Source: Candidatus Heimdallarchaeota archaeon
GTDB lineage: Archaea; Asgardarchaeota; Heimdallarchaeia; Heimdallarchaeales; Heimdallarchaeaceae
Direction: 5' to 3'
NCBI GenBank assembly: GCA_023705945.1
Contig: BPTM01000193.1
Span: 1-36,276, forward strand
Length of the DNA: 36,276 nt
Shown: positions 7,368 through 16,585 of the stretch, one piece after another
How positions within the stretch are numbered: position 1 is the stretch's first letter
Layout of the letters: every line of letters starts with the position of its first letter
Program-made: the position numbers and the translations under genes
Notes under the pieces: model-generated
The model's database searches: none
What the model saw: only the letters and a program-made list of their open reading frames with translations
What the model was told of the DNA's origin: nothing

Positions 7368-9479
7368 ATGAATCTTAAGAATCAACGACGAATCAGTGAC
7401 CATCCCATACTCAAAGAACAAGAGTATAATCTGGTTCATTTTGAATTTGAAGGTAAAAAATACCAAGCAAAAGAAAATGAGATGCTTTCATCTGCCTTAA
7501 TAGCAAATGGAATACAAATTTTTGGGTTTCATGCTAAGGATAACGCTCCTCAAGGTATATTTTGTGCAAATGGGCAATGTGCTCAATGTACTGTTCTTGT
7601 TAATGGTGTTCCAGTAAAATCTTGTATGACACCTACAAAAGAAGGAATGATTGTTAAACAAGTTCATGGTATCCCCTCTTTACCTGAAGACGATACCGAA
7701 GTTCAGTTTGGAAAAATACCTGTTTATGAGACAGATGTGTTGATTATAGGTGGAGGTCCTGCTGGATTGCAAGCTGCTCTGACCTTAGCTCCAAACGAAG
7801 TTGATATAATTCTTATTGATGATAAAGATCATTTGGGTGGAAAACTCTTACTTCAAACACACAAGTTTTTTGGTTCAGTTGAAGATTCTTATGCAGGAAC
7901 TAGAGGGAATGATATAGCAATAAAACTTGAGGAGGAAATTGAGGAATACAAGAATATTGATGTATGGTTATCAAGTCCAGCAATTGCTGTTTATAATGAC
8001 AAATTAGTTGGAATTCTTAAAGGAGATAAGTATGTTTTTGTTAAACCAAGAAAATTACTCATAGCAACTGGTGCTAGAGAAAAGATGCTTTCATTTCCTG
8101 GAAATACAATTCCAGGGGTATATGGAGCTGGTGCTTTCCAAACGCTAGTTAATAGAGATTTGGTAAGATCAAGTGATAAGATATTCTTGATAGGGGGTGG
8201 AAATGTAGGATTGATTACAGGTTATCATGCGATTCAAGCAGGAATTGAAGTCGTTGGTTTAGTTGAAGCTTTACCGAAATGTGGAGGGTATAAGGTTCAT
8301 GAAGATAAATTGCGTAGGTTAGGTGTACCTATTTACACTAGTCATACAATCTTAACAGCTCATGGAAAAGAGCACGTAGATAAAATTACGATTGTTCAAA
8401 TAGATGAAAATTTTAAACCTATAGAAGGAACTGAGAAAACGTTTGCTGTGGACACAGTGTTGATAGCTATTGGGTTAGATCCTGTTAACGAATTTTACCT
8501 TAAAGCTCGAGAATTTGAGATGGATGTATGGGCTGCAGGAGATGCCTTAGAAATAGCTGAAGCTTCTTCAGCGATGTTTAATGGAAAAATTGCTGGAATG
8601 GAAATTGCGATTGATTTAGGATTAATAGAAGACGAAATACCTGCCGAGTGGACAGAGAAATCTAAAATTCTTAAGAGTCACCCTGGACCAGTTGTTGAAA
8701 GAGAGTGTCAGTTAGAAAAAACAGGAGTACATCCAGTCATACATTGTAAGCAAGAGATACCATGTAATCCCTGTACAACAGCTTGTAGTGAAGGGTTAAT
8801 CTATATCAAGGGAGGAGGTTTGCTGGGGTTACCACAATATGAAGGGTGTGAAGATCTTGTTACATACACATCAGATTGTATTGGGTGTGGTCAATGCGTG
8901 GCTATTTGTCCAGGTCTAGCGATTACTTTGGTAGATTATAGAAAAAGTGAGGATAAACCCAGAGTAACACTCCCCGCGGAAGTCTTCAATAAGAAAGTTG
9001 AGAAAGGTGAGATATTAACTATTGTTGATGAGGATGGGAATGAATTAGGTGATTATGAAGTTTTTAGATCAAGAATATTAGCTCAACACCCAAAAACACA
9101 ATTGGTCACTTTCGAACTTCCTGCAGAAATTGCTACAAAAGCAATGTCTTTCAAAGTTCAGAAAACTATAGAAAAAGTAATTGAAGAACAATACCAAGAG
9201 ATTATTCCTGATGAAGCTATAATCTGTAGATGTGAAAGAATTACAGCAGGAGAAATTAGGGCTTTGATTAGAAAGGGAATAACGGATGCTAATGAGTTGA
9301 AAGCTAAATCAAAAGTTGGGATGGGAGCTTGTGGAGCTAAAACCTGTTCAAAACTAATAGAAAAGTTGTTCAGAGAAGAAGGTATTTCTTACGACCAAAT
9401 TACTCCATTTGTGCAAAGACCACTATTCGTAGAAGTACCTCTAAAGTGTTTTACCGGATCTCAGGAGGAGGATGAGTAA
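7368..9479 (+). CDS. FAD-dependent dehydrogenase alpha subunit with three Fe-S regions (proline dehydrogenase / sarcosine oxidase alpha-like)
   Basis: 703 residues. Domain order: a [2Fe-2S] domain with Cys at about 66, 71, 74 and 86 (FCANGQCAQC, then C); a pyridine nucleotide-disulphide oxidoreductase fold with LIIGGGPAGLQAA near 125 and a second dinucleotide site IFLIGGGNVGLITG near 275; a Cys-rich stretch CNPCTTAC and a classical [4Fe-4S] motif CIGCGQCVAICPG near 504; then a BFD-like [2Fe-2S] domain, CRCE near 620 and ACGAKTCSK near 655. This is the layout of alpha subunits of dye-linked L-proline dehydrogenase, heterotetrameric sarcosine oxidase, opine oxidase and HcnB-like enzymes, with the small Fer2 subunit fused at the N-terminus. 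It would pass electrons from the beta subunit to an acceptor. It overlaps the beta gene. Confidence 0.85.
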   Translation: MNLKNQRRISDHPILKEQEYNLVHFEFEGKKYQAKENEMLSSALIANGIQIFGFHAKDNAPQGIFCANGQCAQCTVLVNGVPVKSCMTPTKEGMIVKQVHGIPSLPEDDTEVQFGKIPVYETDVLIIGGGPAGLQAALTLAPNEVDIILIDDKDHLGGKLLLQTHKFFGSVEDSYAGTRGNDIAIKLEEEIEEYKNIDVWLSSPAIAVYNDKLVGILKGDKYVFVKPRKLLIATGAREKMLSFPGNTIPGVYGAGAFQTLVNRDLVRSSDKIFLIGGGNVGLITGYHAIQAGIEVVGLVEALPKCGGYKVHEDKLRRLGVPIYTSHTILTAHGKEHVDKITIVQIDENFKPIEGTEKTFAVDTVLIAIGLDPVNEFYLKAREFEMDVWAAGDALEIAEASSAMFNGKIAGMEIAIDLGLIEDEIPAEWTEKSKILKSHPGPVVERECQLEKTGVHPVIHCKQEIPCNPCTTACSEGLIYIKGGGLLGLPQYEGCEDLVTYTSDCIGCGQCVAICPGLAITLVDYRKSEDKPRVTLPAEVFNKKVEKGEILTIVDEDGNELGDYEVFRSRILAQHPKTQLVTFELPAEIATKAMSFKVQKTIEKVIEEQYQEIIPDEAIICRCERITAGEIRALIRKGITDANELKAKSKVGMGACGAKTCSKLIEKLFREEGISYDQITPFVQRPLFVEVPLKCFTGSQEEDE

Positions 9480-9480
9480 A

Positions 9481-10635
9481 ATGACTAAGAGATACGATGT
9501 TATAATTATTGGTGCAGGAAGTATAGGTGTTCCAGCAGCTTATGCTATTTCTAGAGAAGGGTTGAAGGTTGCAGTTATCGAATCGCTTCCTTCATCAGGT
9601 CAAGGTCAGAACAAGAAAGCTATTGGAGGAATCAGAGCAACTCATACAAATCCTGCAAAAATACTCTTGTGTCAGGATTCAATAGATATCTTCTCAAATT
9701 GGGAAAACAGACACGGTGATGATATCGAATGGTTCCAAGGTGGATATACCTTTGTAGCATACAATGAAGCTCATGAACAGCTCATGAAAGAAAATCTGGT
9801 CATCCAAAAAGAATCAGGATTAAATATTAATTGGGTGGATAAAGAGAAAATCATTGAGTTAGTACCAGGAATCAGCAAAGAGGGATTACTAGGAGGAACA
9901 TATTCTCCTGAAGATGGAAATTCTTCTCCACTAAAATCTCTTTATGCAATACAAAAACAATCTCTTTCTAATGGTGTTGAATATTTCTTTAAAGAATCTG
10001 TGACAAATATTGAACAGAAGAATGGAACAGTTGAGAAAATTATTACAAATAAGGATGAATACGAGACGAATTTTGTTATTAATGCAGCTGGAGCTTCCGC
10101 TAAACAAATAGGTGAATTGGTTGGACTCAATTTACCAATATTTCCAGACTCACATGAGTCTGGTATCAGTGAACCTGTTCAGAAATTTATTGATCCTCTA
10201 GTTGTAGATTTAAGACCTGGAGAAGGCACCAAAAACTTCTATTTCTACCAAAATGTGGAAGGCAAGTTTATTTTATGCCTCACACCAGAACCAATTATAC
10301 CTGGAATAAACGAAAACGAAACATCAGTCTTTCTACCACAAGTCGCACAAAGGCTTATTGGACTTATCCCCCGAACAAAACACTTGAAAATGAGAAGAAC
10401 TTGGAGAGGACTTTACCCCATGACAACTGATGGTTCTCCTATTGTAGGTAAAATAACTAATCCTGAAGGATATATCAATGCGGTAGGGATGTGTGGTCAA
10501 GGTTTCATGCTAGGTCCTGGTTTGGGTGAATTACTTGCAAGATTGGTAATGGAAAGGACTTCCCCATCAGATGATAGAATCTTGGAGGAACTTTCTTTGA
10601 AGAGAGATTTCGGAAAAGTGGAAAAACTAAAGTGA
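9481..10635 (+). CDS. FAD-dependent amine/imino-acid dehydrogenase beta subunit (DAO family)
   Basis: About 384 residues. The N-terminal YDVIIIGAGSIGVPAAY is a GxGxxG FAD-binding strand. Further signs of the D-amino-acid-oxidase family are NAAGASAKQIGEL near residue 205 and the C-terminal FAD segment GLYPMTTDGSPIVG followed by MCGQGFMLGPGLGELLA. With the alpha subunit it should oxidise a secondary amine such as L-proline, sarcosine or an opine; the substrate is not evident. A strong site GGAGGAGG at 9464-9471 is too close to the ATG at 9472 but well placed for the ATG at 9481, so I prefer the latter. Either way translation is coupled to the overlapping alpha gene. Confidence 0.85.
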   Translation: MTKRYDVIIIGAGSIGVPAAYAISREGLKVAVIESLPSSGQGQNKKAIGGIRATHTNPAKILLCQDSIDIFSNWENRHGDDIEWFQGGYTFVAYNEAHEQLMKENLVIQKESGLNINWVDKEKIIELVPGISKEGLLGGTYSPEDGNSSPLKSLYAIQKQSLSNGVEYFFKESVTNIEQKNGTVEKIITNKDEYETNFVINAAGASAKQIGELVGLNLPIFPDSHESGISEPVQKFIDPLVVDLRPGEGTKNFYFYQNVEGKFILCLTPEPIIPGINENETSVFLPQVAQRLIGLIPRTKHLKMRRTWRGLYPMTTDGSPIVGKITNPEGYINAVGMCGQGFMLGPGLGELLARLVMERTSPSDDRILEELSLKRDFGKVEKLK

Positions 10636-10677
10636 AAGCATAGTCTCTTACTCATTATGAGTTGCACTTACAAATAG

Positions 10678-10701
10678 TTTTATAATCAAAAATCAATATA
10701 A
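10678..10701 (+). promoter_or_regulatory. Two TATA-like elements before the small-GTPase gene
   Basis: TTTTATAATC and, about 15 nt later, CAATATAAG lie 40-65 nt before the ATG at 10743. Either could be the TATA box. The gene follows the dehydrogenase stop by about 107 nt and so has its own promoter. Confidence 0.35.
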
Positions 10702-10742
10702 GTTGCTTTAAGGGTTCAATCAATTTACAAGCTGGTTAACTA

Positions 10743-11462
10743 ATGGATTCAAGTAATAAAAAGAAACTACTTATTTGTCGCGAAACTGACATTATTTGTA
10801 CAGGTGGAGTAGTGTTCATTGGAGACGGTGCGGTTGGAAAAACTCATACAGCTTTGAATCTAGCAAGTTATAAAAAAGGCTCATTCTATGCAACTGATTG
10901 TACTAACTTATCCAAATCGGTTAATTTGGAATTTGATTATTTCATTCTATATTCAAATATTGAAAAATATAAAGTAACAATAAGCTCACAATTATATATT
11001 CTGCCTGGACAGAAAGGGAGAGCTGAGGCAGGACAAGGACTAGCTTTTGAAGATGCAGTTGACATGTATTTCAACGTAAGAAGTATCAATGATATTATGG
11101 CACTAATCTTAACTTACAGTCTAGCTGATATTAGAACCTTTCAGAATTTAGAATATTGGTTAGACAGAGCAATTGATCACGAGTTGATCTCAGATTATAC
11201 AAACGTCATTTTACTTGGAACACATCTTGATCATGTTATTTCATTGGATATAACAGATAACATGATTAGTGATGGAGAAGTTTTTGTGAAGCAAAGAATA
11301 GATGAAAAGCTTGGAATAGAAATGAGTACAGATCGAATAAGCTCGGTGAAAATTTCTAATCTAAATAGAACGGGAATTGATGAACTACAAGATAGTGTAT
11401 CAAAAGCCTTCTTCAGGGCATTTGAGATAGAAAAGTTCACACAGCAAGCAAACCTCGAATAA
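10743..11462 (+). CDS. Small-GTPase-like P-loop protein with altered G motifs
   Basis: 239 residues. The P-loop GDGAVGKTH (residues 27-35) has the Ras-superfamily G1 form GxxxxGKT. The G3 position reads ILPGQKGRAEAGQ (about 86-97), so DxxGQ is replaced by LPGQ. The G4 position reads ILLGTHLDH (about 156-164), replacing NKxD but keeping the Asp that reads guanine. It starts with a 20-residue polar extension and lacks a C-terminal prenylation Cys. It lies just before the giant receptor-like gene, in the same direction, within a cluster with two other GTPases. GTP binding is likely; ordinary intrinsic hydrolysis is doubtful given the G3 change. It could also be a GTPase-like scaffold. Confidence 0.7.
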   Translation: MDSSNKKKLLICRETDIICTGGVVFIGDGAVGKTHTALNLASYKKGSFYATDCTNLSKSVNLEFDYFILYSNIEKYKVTISSQLYILPGQKGRAEAGQGLAFEDAVDMYFNVRSINDIMALILTYSLADIRTFQNLEYWLDRAIDHELISDYTNVILLGTHLDHVISLDITDNMISDGEVFVKQRIDEKLGIEMSTDRISSVKISNLNRTGIDELQDSVSKAFFRAFEIEKFTQQANLE

Positions 11463-11651
11463 TTACAGATAGTATAAGTTTATTTGAGATAAGTAAAATG
11501 TTTCAATATCTAATGATTTATCTTCATTGTAAATTCAAGAAACTTTATTTAGATAAATTTAGTATCATGTTTAAGGTTTAAACCATAGTTACTAGTACTC
11601 AAGAAAGTAGTTTCACGAAATTCGTAATATGAAAAAAAACACGGGATAATT

Positions 11652-14600
11652 ATGAAAACTAATTCAAGCAGGATCTGGTCATCTTATTTTCTTATTCTTT
11701 GCATTTCAACTCTTATATACATAGAGCCAATTATGAACTCAAACGAAAATAATGGGAATCCAAAAATAGATATACCAAATGATGAAATTAATGATTATGT
11801 TGATTTTGAGGATATTAATGATTACAGTCCAATTAAGCAAGAATTAATTCCTGGGGGGGATTTTGAAACATTTGCTTTCTTTAGTGGAGGAGGAACTGAA
11901 GCTGGAACCGATTTAATTGATGATCCAGAATATCCAAATGATCCGGAGAATAATGTTACAGCTTGGTACCCTAATGTAGTTGAATGGGTAACATACGATG
12001 AAATTAGAAATGGTGGTCACATACCAAAAGAGCTTTACTGGAGAGCTCTAAGTACTGAACCTGATACTTGGCCAAGTACAGCAGATGTATGGCACCAAAT
12101 GAGGGAAAGATCCCTTCCCCACGAGCCTTCAAAAATGTTCAGTCCAGTATTTACAGAGGATTGGGAAATAAGTGGAAGAGTTCATTATTTAACATATATT
12201 CAGACTAACAATGGAGCAACGTTCTCTGAGACAATAACAGTTACGATGAGATTTAGTATACATCTATATGAACCCATAAATCAGAATTCCACTATGTTAA
12301 CAAATCACACTTTTGTAATTCCTGATGTTATGAATTATAATGAACAACAGAGAACTTTCTATTCCGATATACCTGAACCAGTCAACATACCAGCTGGTTA
12401 TAGACTCAAATATGATATTGAATACATGTTCAGTTCTATTCCATCTTCAGGTTCTCTATTAATGCTTACTGGATATCCTTATGGTGGTGGAGGTTCTATG
12501 ACTTGGACTATAAATGATGGTATTTATTCTAATTCATATACTCTCAATAATAATGCAAAAATGGCAGGAATACAACTCTATATGCGCTCAAACGAATACC
12601 CTGATATTTCTGTTTATGGTCCAACCAATAATACAGTATATTCAACAGCTGAAAACGTGACTATTGACGTTACTGATGGTTCCTTAAGCTCTTATAGGTG
12701 GAATGGAGGAACATGGAATTCTTTTACCAATGGAACACAAACAAATATACCCTCAACTCATGGGTGGCAATATCTGGAAATTAAAGCTAGTGATCCCATT
12801 TATAATAACACAAATGTAGTTATGTATCAATATGGTTATGATGCTACTGTTGATAATTTACTGCTACATAATGCTGTTACTGGACAGAAGCTTCCTGGAG
12901 GATTTTCACTCAATTTCAGCGCATATAATGTAGATTCTGTAACGTATGCATGGGATGGAGATCCAACACCTATTCCTCTATTGAGCCCATATGACATAAC
13001 GACTTCAATGTTTAATGGATTACATGATATTACGGTTAATACAACAGATTTATTCAAAACGCGATCTTTTAATTATCAATTCTATTTTGATTCAGATTCT
13101 CCCATTATAAGCTTGAGTAACGTAGTAAATAATACCTTTATTCTCGAAAGTAAAACGATTAATATACAAATAACGGAGTATAGCGACTTTGAATTTCTGA
13201 ATTACAGTTGGGATGGTGGTTCAATACAAAACTGGATATACGATTCGAGTGATATTTATTCAACTGTAATGCCTTTAGGAGAAGGAGACCATTGGTTGAT
13301 GGTTTACGCTGAGGATGAATTCGAACATAGTTTTACAAAAAACTACAGATTTTTTACTAGTCCAAACGTTTTTTCTGTTGATCTAAAATATTGGGATAAT
13401 GAAAGTTTTCATTATGGTGGAGAAGATGTTGAATTAATCATCCAACAGAGTAATACTACTCTTTATTTCTCATGGAATGGTGGATCTGAAACATATACAA
13501 CCGTTGGTACATCTCTTGTCTTAACTGGTGCAAATGCATTGCCATCTGTCGAAGGTATGCAAAATCTTACTATTAGAACTTTTAACTTGACTGATGTTGA
13601 ACATATCTTTATCTTTAGTTTCTACGTTGATAGAACTGCACCAGAATTCAGCACAAGTTATTTAATTTATAATAATACAAGATTTCTAGCTGCAGCGGAA
13701 TTCAATTTTTATGTGATCGATAATTATATTGATAATGTCTCATTATCAGTTCAATATTCTATTGATGGAAAAATTTACAAATCATTTGACACTAGGTTTC
13801 TATTTCCATTATTCAGTTATGCTGATGGTCTTCATTCCTTAGAAATCTATGCGAAAGATAAAGCAGGAAATATTGCTAGTTTCATAATCTACTTCACAAT
13901 AGATACAACTAATCCAGTAATAATATCTGTAACTATCCCTGATTTAATCGATGATTCCGCACATGGATTTCTTTATGTACCTGAGAATGCGATGATTCAG
14001 GTTCTTGCCACAGATGCTGATACTGGATTAAGAACTTTTTATAAGTGGGGTGGAGGTCCCAAGGTGGAATTCTTTAACAGTTTCATTTTAACCTCAGCAA
14101 CTGATGGAAAAGCAAAATTAACAATATATGCAAACGATACACTTGATAATGAAGTTAGATATAACATTTATCTAGTATATGATAGTAGTGCACCAGTAGT
14201 GACTCTTGAATGGCCATTCATTTTTTCAAAAATCAATGATAGAACATTGTTAGATTTTAATGTACAAGACTTTTCACCATATTCTATTGAGAGTGTTCAA
14301 TATGAATGGGATTCTTCCTGGGGTTCGGATAGTGCAAATCCTGATAATGAAGGTGATTTCAGTTTTAAAATGGAAGACTGGGTACTATTACTGTATGATA
14401 CATTTGTTTGTGCCATTTATGGGTATGCATACGCTAACCTTACTATAACTGTAGAAGATGTATTGGGACATATAGATAACTATTACTATACTTTTGAGGT
14501 AGATCAATATCCTCCCGAAATCGCATTATATTTCTATAATGATAATACTTCTGCTTATGACCCTATGGAAGTTGATGGTGTATATAACTTACCAGGAGGA

Positions 14601-16484
14601 ACAGAGCTCTTGTATAACAGCAGTGCTAATGATGATTTAGCTATTTTTAGATACTATTTTGATGACGATATTGAGCCCACTACTCTACCTGATCCTTGGA
14701 ATTTTACGATACCTTCCGCAGATGGAAATCATACACTAAAAGTGATACTAATTGATACTGCAGGTGAGGGTTCAACTCCAAATATGATTGAAGCTAATTT
14801 TACATTCATCGTGGATGACATAAGTATTGACTATATCGATCCTTTTAATCTAAGTAAGATCAATCATATCGAACTTGATTATAATGACACATTTGCATAT
14901 ACTGTGAATGTCACAGATGCTTTTGATAATGCACCAATAGATGGACTTCAATACATTGTAACTTATGATAATATAGTTAATTTGAATTATACTGTTTCTA
15001 AACTAGATAACTCAACTTTCACAGTCACTATACGCGCTACTAATGTGACTAATGGTATGGAAACAGAAGTAAGAGTTAGATTTTATAATCTGTATCCAAC
15101 AGGTGGTGATTATATCACTGTTTTTCTCACAATTAATAAAAAAGAAGCTGATTTATCCATTTTAAGTAAGAGTGATACTAGTGTGGTTTTCGGCGAAAAT
15201 TTTCAAATACATGTCACATTAGAAAATGATTTGTTTGATTTTCAAACTATCAATAAAATAATTGTTGATGGAACACTAGAAATTACAGATTTCTACTTTA
15301 ATTTAACAACAATGGAGTGTGTGTTCAATTATTCTTCAACGATGCTAGCTGCAAAAGGTAATTATTCCATATTTATACGAGCTGAATCATTTTATTATTA
15401 TGGAAACACATCATCCGAAGCTCTATATGATTTAGAAGTTAAACCTATGCCAGTGATTTTAGATGTATGGGTTCTAAATGCAACTATACTAGAAGGAATT
15501 CCGGTGTCTATTTATGCGAATCTCACTTTAGCGGATGGTACCCCTATAGCTGGTGCTCAAATCTATTTTACAATTTATATCTATTTGAAGAGTAATCCTG
15601 ATTTTCTTCCAGAAGCAATTCGAATGTTATTTACTGATTATGATGGGAATGAAACACATTTTAGTACTACAAATTCTGAAGGCATTGCCTTTTTGTCTTT
15701 CACGATAAATTCAAGCATTTCGTCAATTGAAATTGAAGCAGAGTACCTGGGCGATGAAACTCGTGATCAGATTCAATTCAAATTTGATACTATAGTTGTA
15801 ACCTTCCCACCACCTGAAGCAGAGGAACTTCCCGTTTGGCTTTTGGGATTGATCATTGGTGGAAGTATTTTGATTGCAGGTATCCTCTCATTCATTATTT
15901 ACAAAGCTACTCGACCTAAACCTTTCGAAGAATTAATGAAGAAAATTACTGATGAAGAAATAGTTCTTAATTATTCAATACTTTCTCCAGGTATTATGCT
16001 GTCAATATTTGATCAGCGGAAAGGTCCGATTCCATTGGTAACAGATCATTCATTAAGTATTGGTCGATATATGGGGAGAATGCAGATTGGAATTGAAAAC
16101 TTTCTACTTAAAATTGCAGATCAAGCTTATTCCAGCTTAGGTTTTGAGGAACATACCGATGAGAGAAGAGTTGGATCGATAGTACTACCTAGTGAAAAAA
16201 TGATCGGGTTCTTACAAGGAATACAACTAAAGAATCCACAAGCTCGAGGAGGTTTTGAGAATCTTTCTCTGATAGTTCTTGCTGACAGAGAGTATGGAAA
16301 CTTGCTTCTTAACTACCAAGAGTATCTTTATCCAAAAATTGATGAATTGGATGCTGCACTCAAAACTAAAGATTCGCTGAAGAAAGTAGAAGAGTTGATG
16401 AAAGAAATCCGTAAAATATCTGTGGTAATTATCCTTGCTGCACAAAAAGTTGAAAAAGCTCAAGAAAACGGAAACAACTCATAA
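11652..16484 (+). CDS. Giant surface receptor-like protein: Ig-like repeats, one TM helix, longin-like cytoplasmic domain
   Basis: 1610 residues. Residues 9-27 form a hydrophobic signal segment. An N-terminal domain (about 60-320) begins GGDFETFAFFSGGG. From about 320 to 1200 come Ig/cadherin-like beta repeats of roughly 90 residues, marked by a recurring aromatic-x-W-(N/D/G)-G-G motif (Trp at about 350, 520, 608 and 799) and strands such as SLEIYAKDKAGN. A Big_1/invasin-like domain follows (about 1270-1390, with ADGTPIAGAQIYF). One helix, VWLLGLIIGGSILIAGILSF, at 1395-1418 leads to a 190-residue cytoplasmic part. That part contains GIMLSIFDQRKGPIPL (about 1447), FENLSLIVLADREYG and a final helix, reminiscent of longin/roadblock-type domains that bind small GTPases. 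The extracellular part is rich in NxS/T sites. The tail fold is inference; the overall topology is clear. Confidence 0.75.
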   Translation: MKTNSSRIWSSYFLILCISTLIYIEPIMNSNENNGNPKIDIPNDEINDYVDFEDINDYSPIKQELIPGGDFETFAFFSGGGTEAGTDLIDDPEYPNDPENNVTAWYPNVVEWVTYDEIRNGGHIPKELYWRALSTEPDTWPSTADVWHQMRERSLPHEPSKMFSPVFTEDWEISGRVHYLTYIQTNNGATFSETITVTMRFSIHLYEPINQNSTMLTNHTFVIPDVMNYNEQQRTFYSDIPEPVNIPAGYRLKYDIEYMFSSIPSSGSLLMLTGYPYGGGGSMTWTINDGIYSNSYTLNNNAKMAGIQLYMRSNEYPDISVYGPTNNTVYSTAENVTIDVTDGSLSSYRWNGGTWNSFTNGTQTNIPSTHGWQYLEIKASDPIYNNTNVVMYQYGYDATVDNLLLHNAVTGQKLPGGFSLNFSAYNVDSVTYAWDGDPTPIPLLSPYDITTSMFNGLHDITVNTTDLFKTRSFNYQFYFDSDSPIISLSNVVNNTFILESKTINIQITEYSDFEFLNYSWDGGSIQNWIYDSSDIYSTVMPLGEGDHWLMVYAEDEFEHSFTKNYRFFTSPNVFSVDLKYWDNESFHYGGEDVELIIQQSNTTLYFSWNGGSETYTTVGTSLVLTGANALPSVEGMQNLTIRTFNLTDVEHIFIFSFYVDRTAPEFSTSYLIYNNTRFLAAAEFNFYVIDNYIDNVSLSVQYSIDGKIYKSFDTRFLFPLFSYADGLHSLEIYAKDKAGNIASFIIYFTIDTTNPVIISVTIPDLIDDSAHGFLYVPENAMIQVLATDADTGLRTFYKWGGGPKVEFFNSFILTSATDGKAKLTIYANDTLDNEVRYNIYLVYDSSAPVVTLEWPFIFSKINDRTLLDFNVQDFSPYSIESVQYEWDSSWGSDSANPDNEGDFSFKMEDWVLLLYDTFVCAIYGYAYANLTITVEDVLGHIDNYYYTFEVDQYPPEIALYFYNDNTSAYDPMEVDGVYNLPGGTELLYNSSANDDLAIFRYYFDDDIEPTTLPDPWNFTIPSADGNHTLKVILIDTAGEGSTPNMIEANFTFIVDDISIDYIDPFNLSKINHIELDYNDTFAYTVNVTDAFDNAPIDGLQYIVTYDNIVNLNYTVSKLDNSTFTVTIRATNVTNGMETEVRVRFYNLYPTGGDYITVFLTINKKEADLSILSKSDTSVVFGENFQIHVTLENDLFDFQTINKIIVDGTLEITDFYFNLTTMECVFNYSSTMLAAKGNYSIFIRAESFYYYGNTSSEALYDLEVKPMPVILDVWVLNATILEGIPVSIYANLTLADGTPIAGAQIYFTIYIYLKSNPDFLPEAIRMLFTDYDGNETHFSTTNSEGIAFLSFTINSSISSIEIEAEYLGDETRDQIQFKFDTIVVTFPPPEAEELPVWLLGLIIGGSILIAGILSFIIYKATRPKPFEELMKKITDEEIVLNYSILSPGIMLSIFDQRKGPIPLVTDHSLSIGRYMGRMQIGIENFLLKIADQAYSSLGFEEHTDERRVGSIVLPSEKMIGFLQGIQLKNPQARGGFENLSLIVLADREYGNLLLNYQEYLYPKIDELDAALKTKDSLKKVEELMKEIRKISVVIILAAQKVEKAQENGNNS

Positions 16485-16505
16485 ACAATTCTCTTTTTTT
16501 TCTCC
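16485..16505 (+). terminator. Poly-T transcription end after the receptor-like gene
   Basis: A pyrimidine tract with a run of about nine T follows the stop codon directly. This is typical of archaeal termination and separates the receptor gene from the GTPase gene that follows. Confidence 0.4.
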
Positions 16506-16540
16506 AGCCTTCATCGATATATTGATATTTTAATACAACT

Positions 16541-16551
16541 CTATATTTTTA
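16541..16551 (+). promoter_or_regulatory. TATA-like element before the Rag-like GTPase gene
   Basis: CTATATTTTTA lies about 40 nt before the ATG at 16586. Together with the preceding T tract it suggests a separate transcript for the GTPase. Confidence 0.4.
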
Positions 16552-16585
16552 AAGAGGTCAACGATGCTGTTAGAGGTTACTATCT

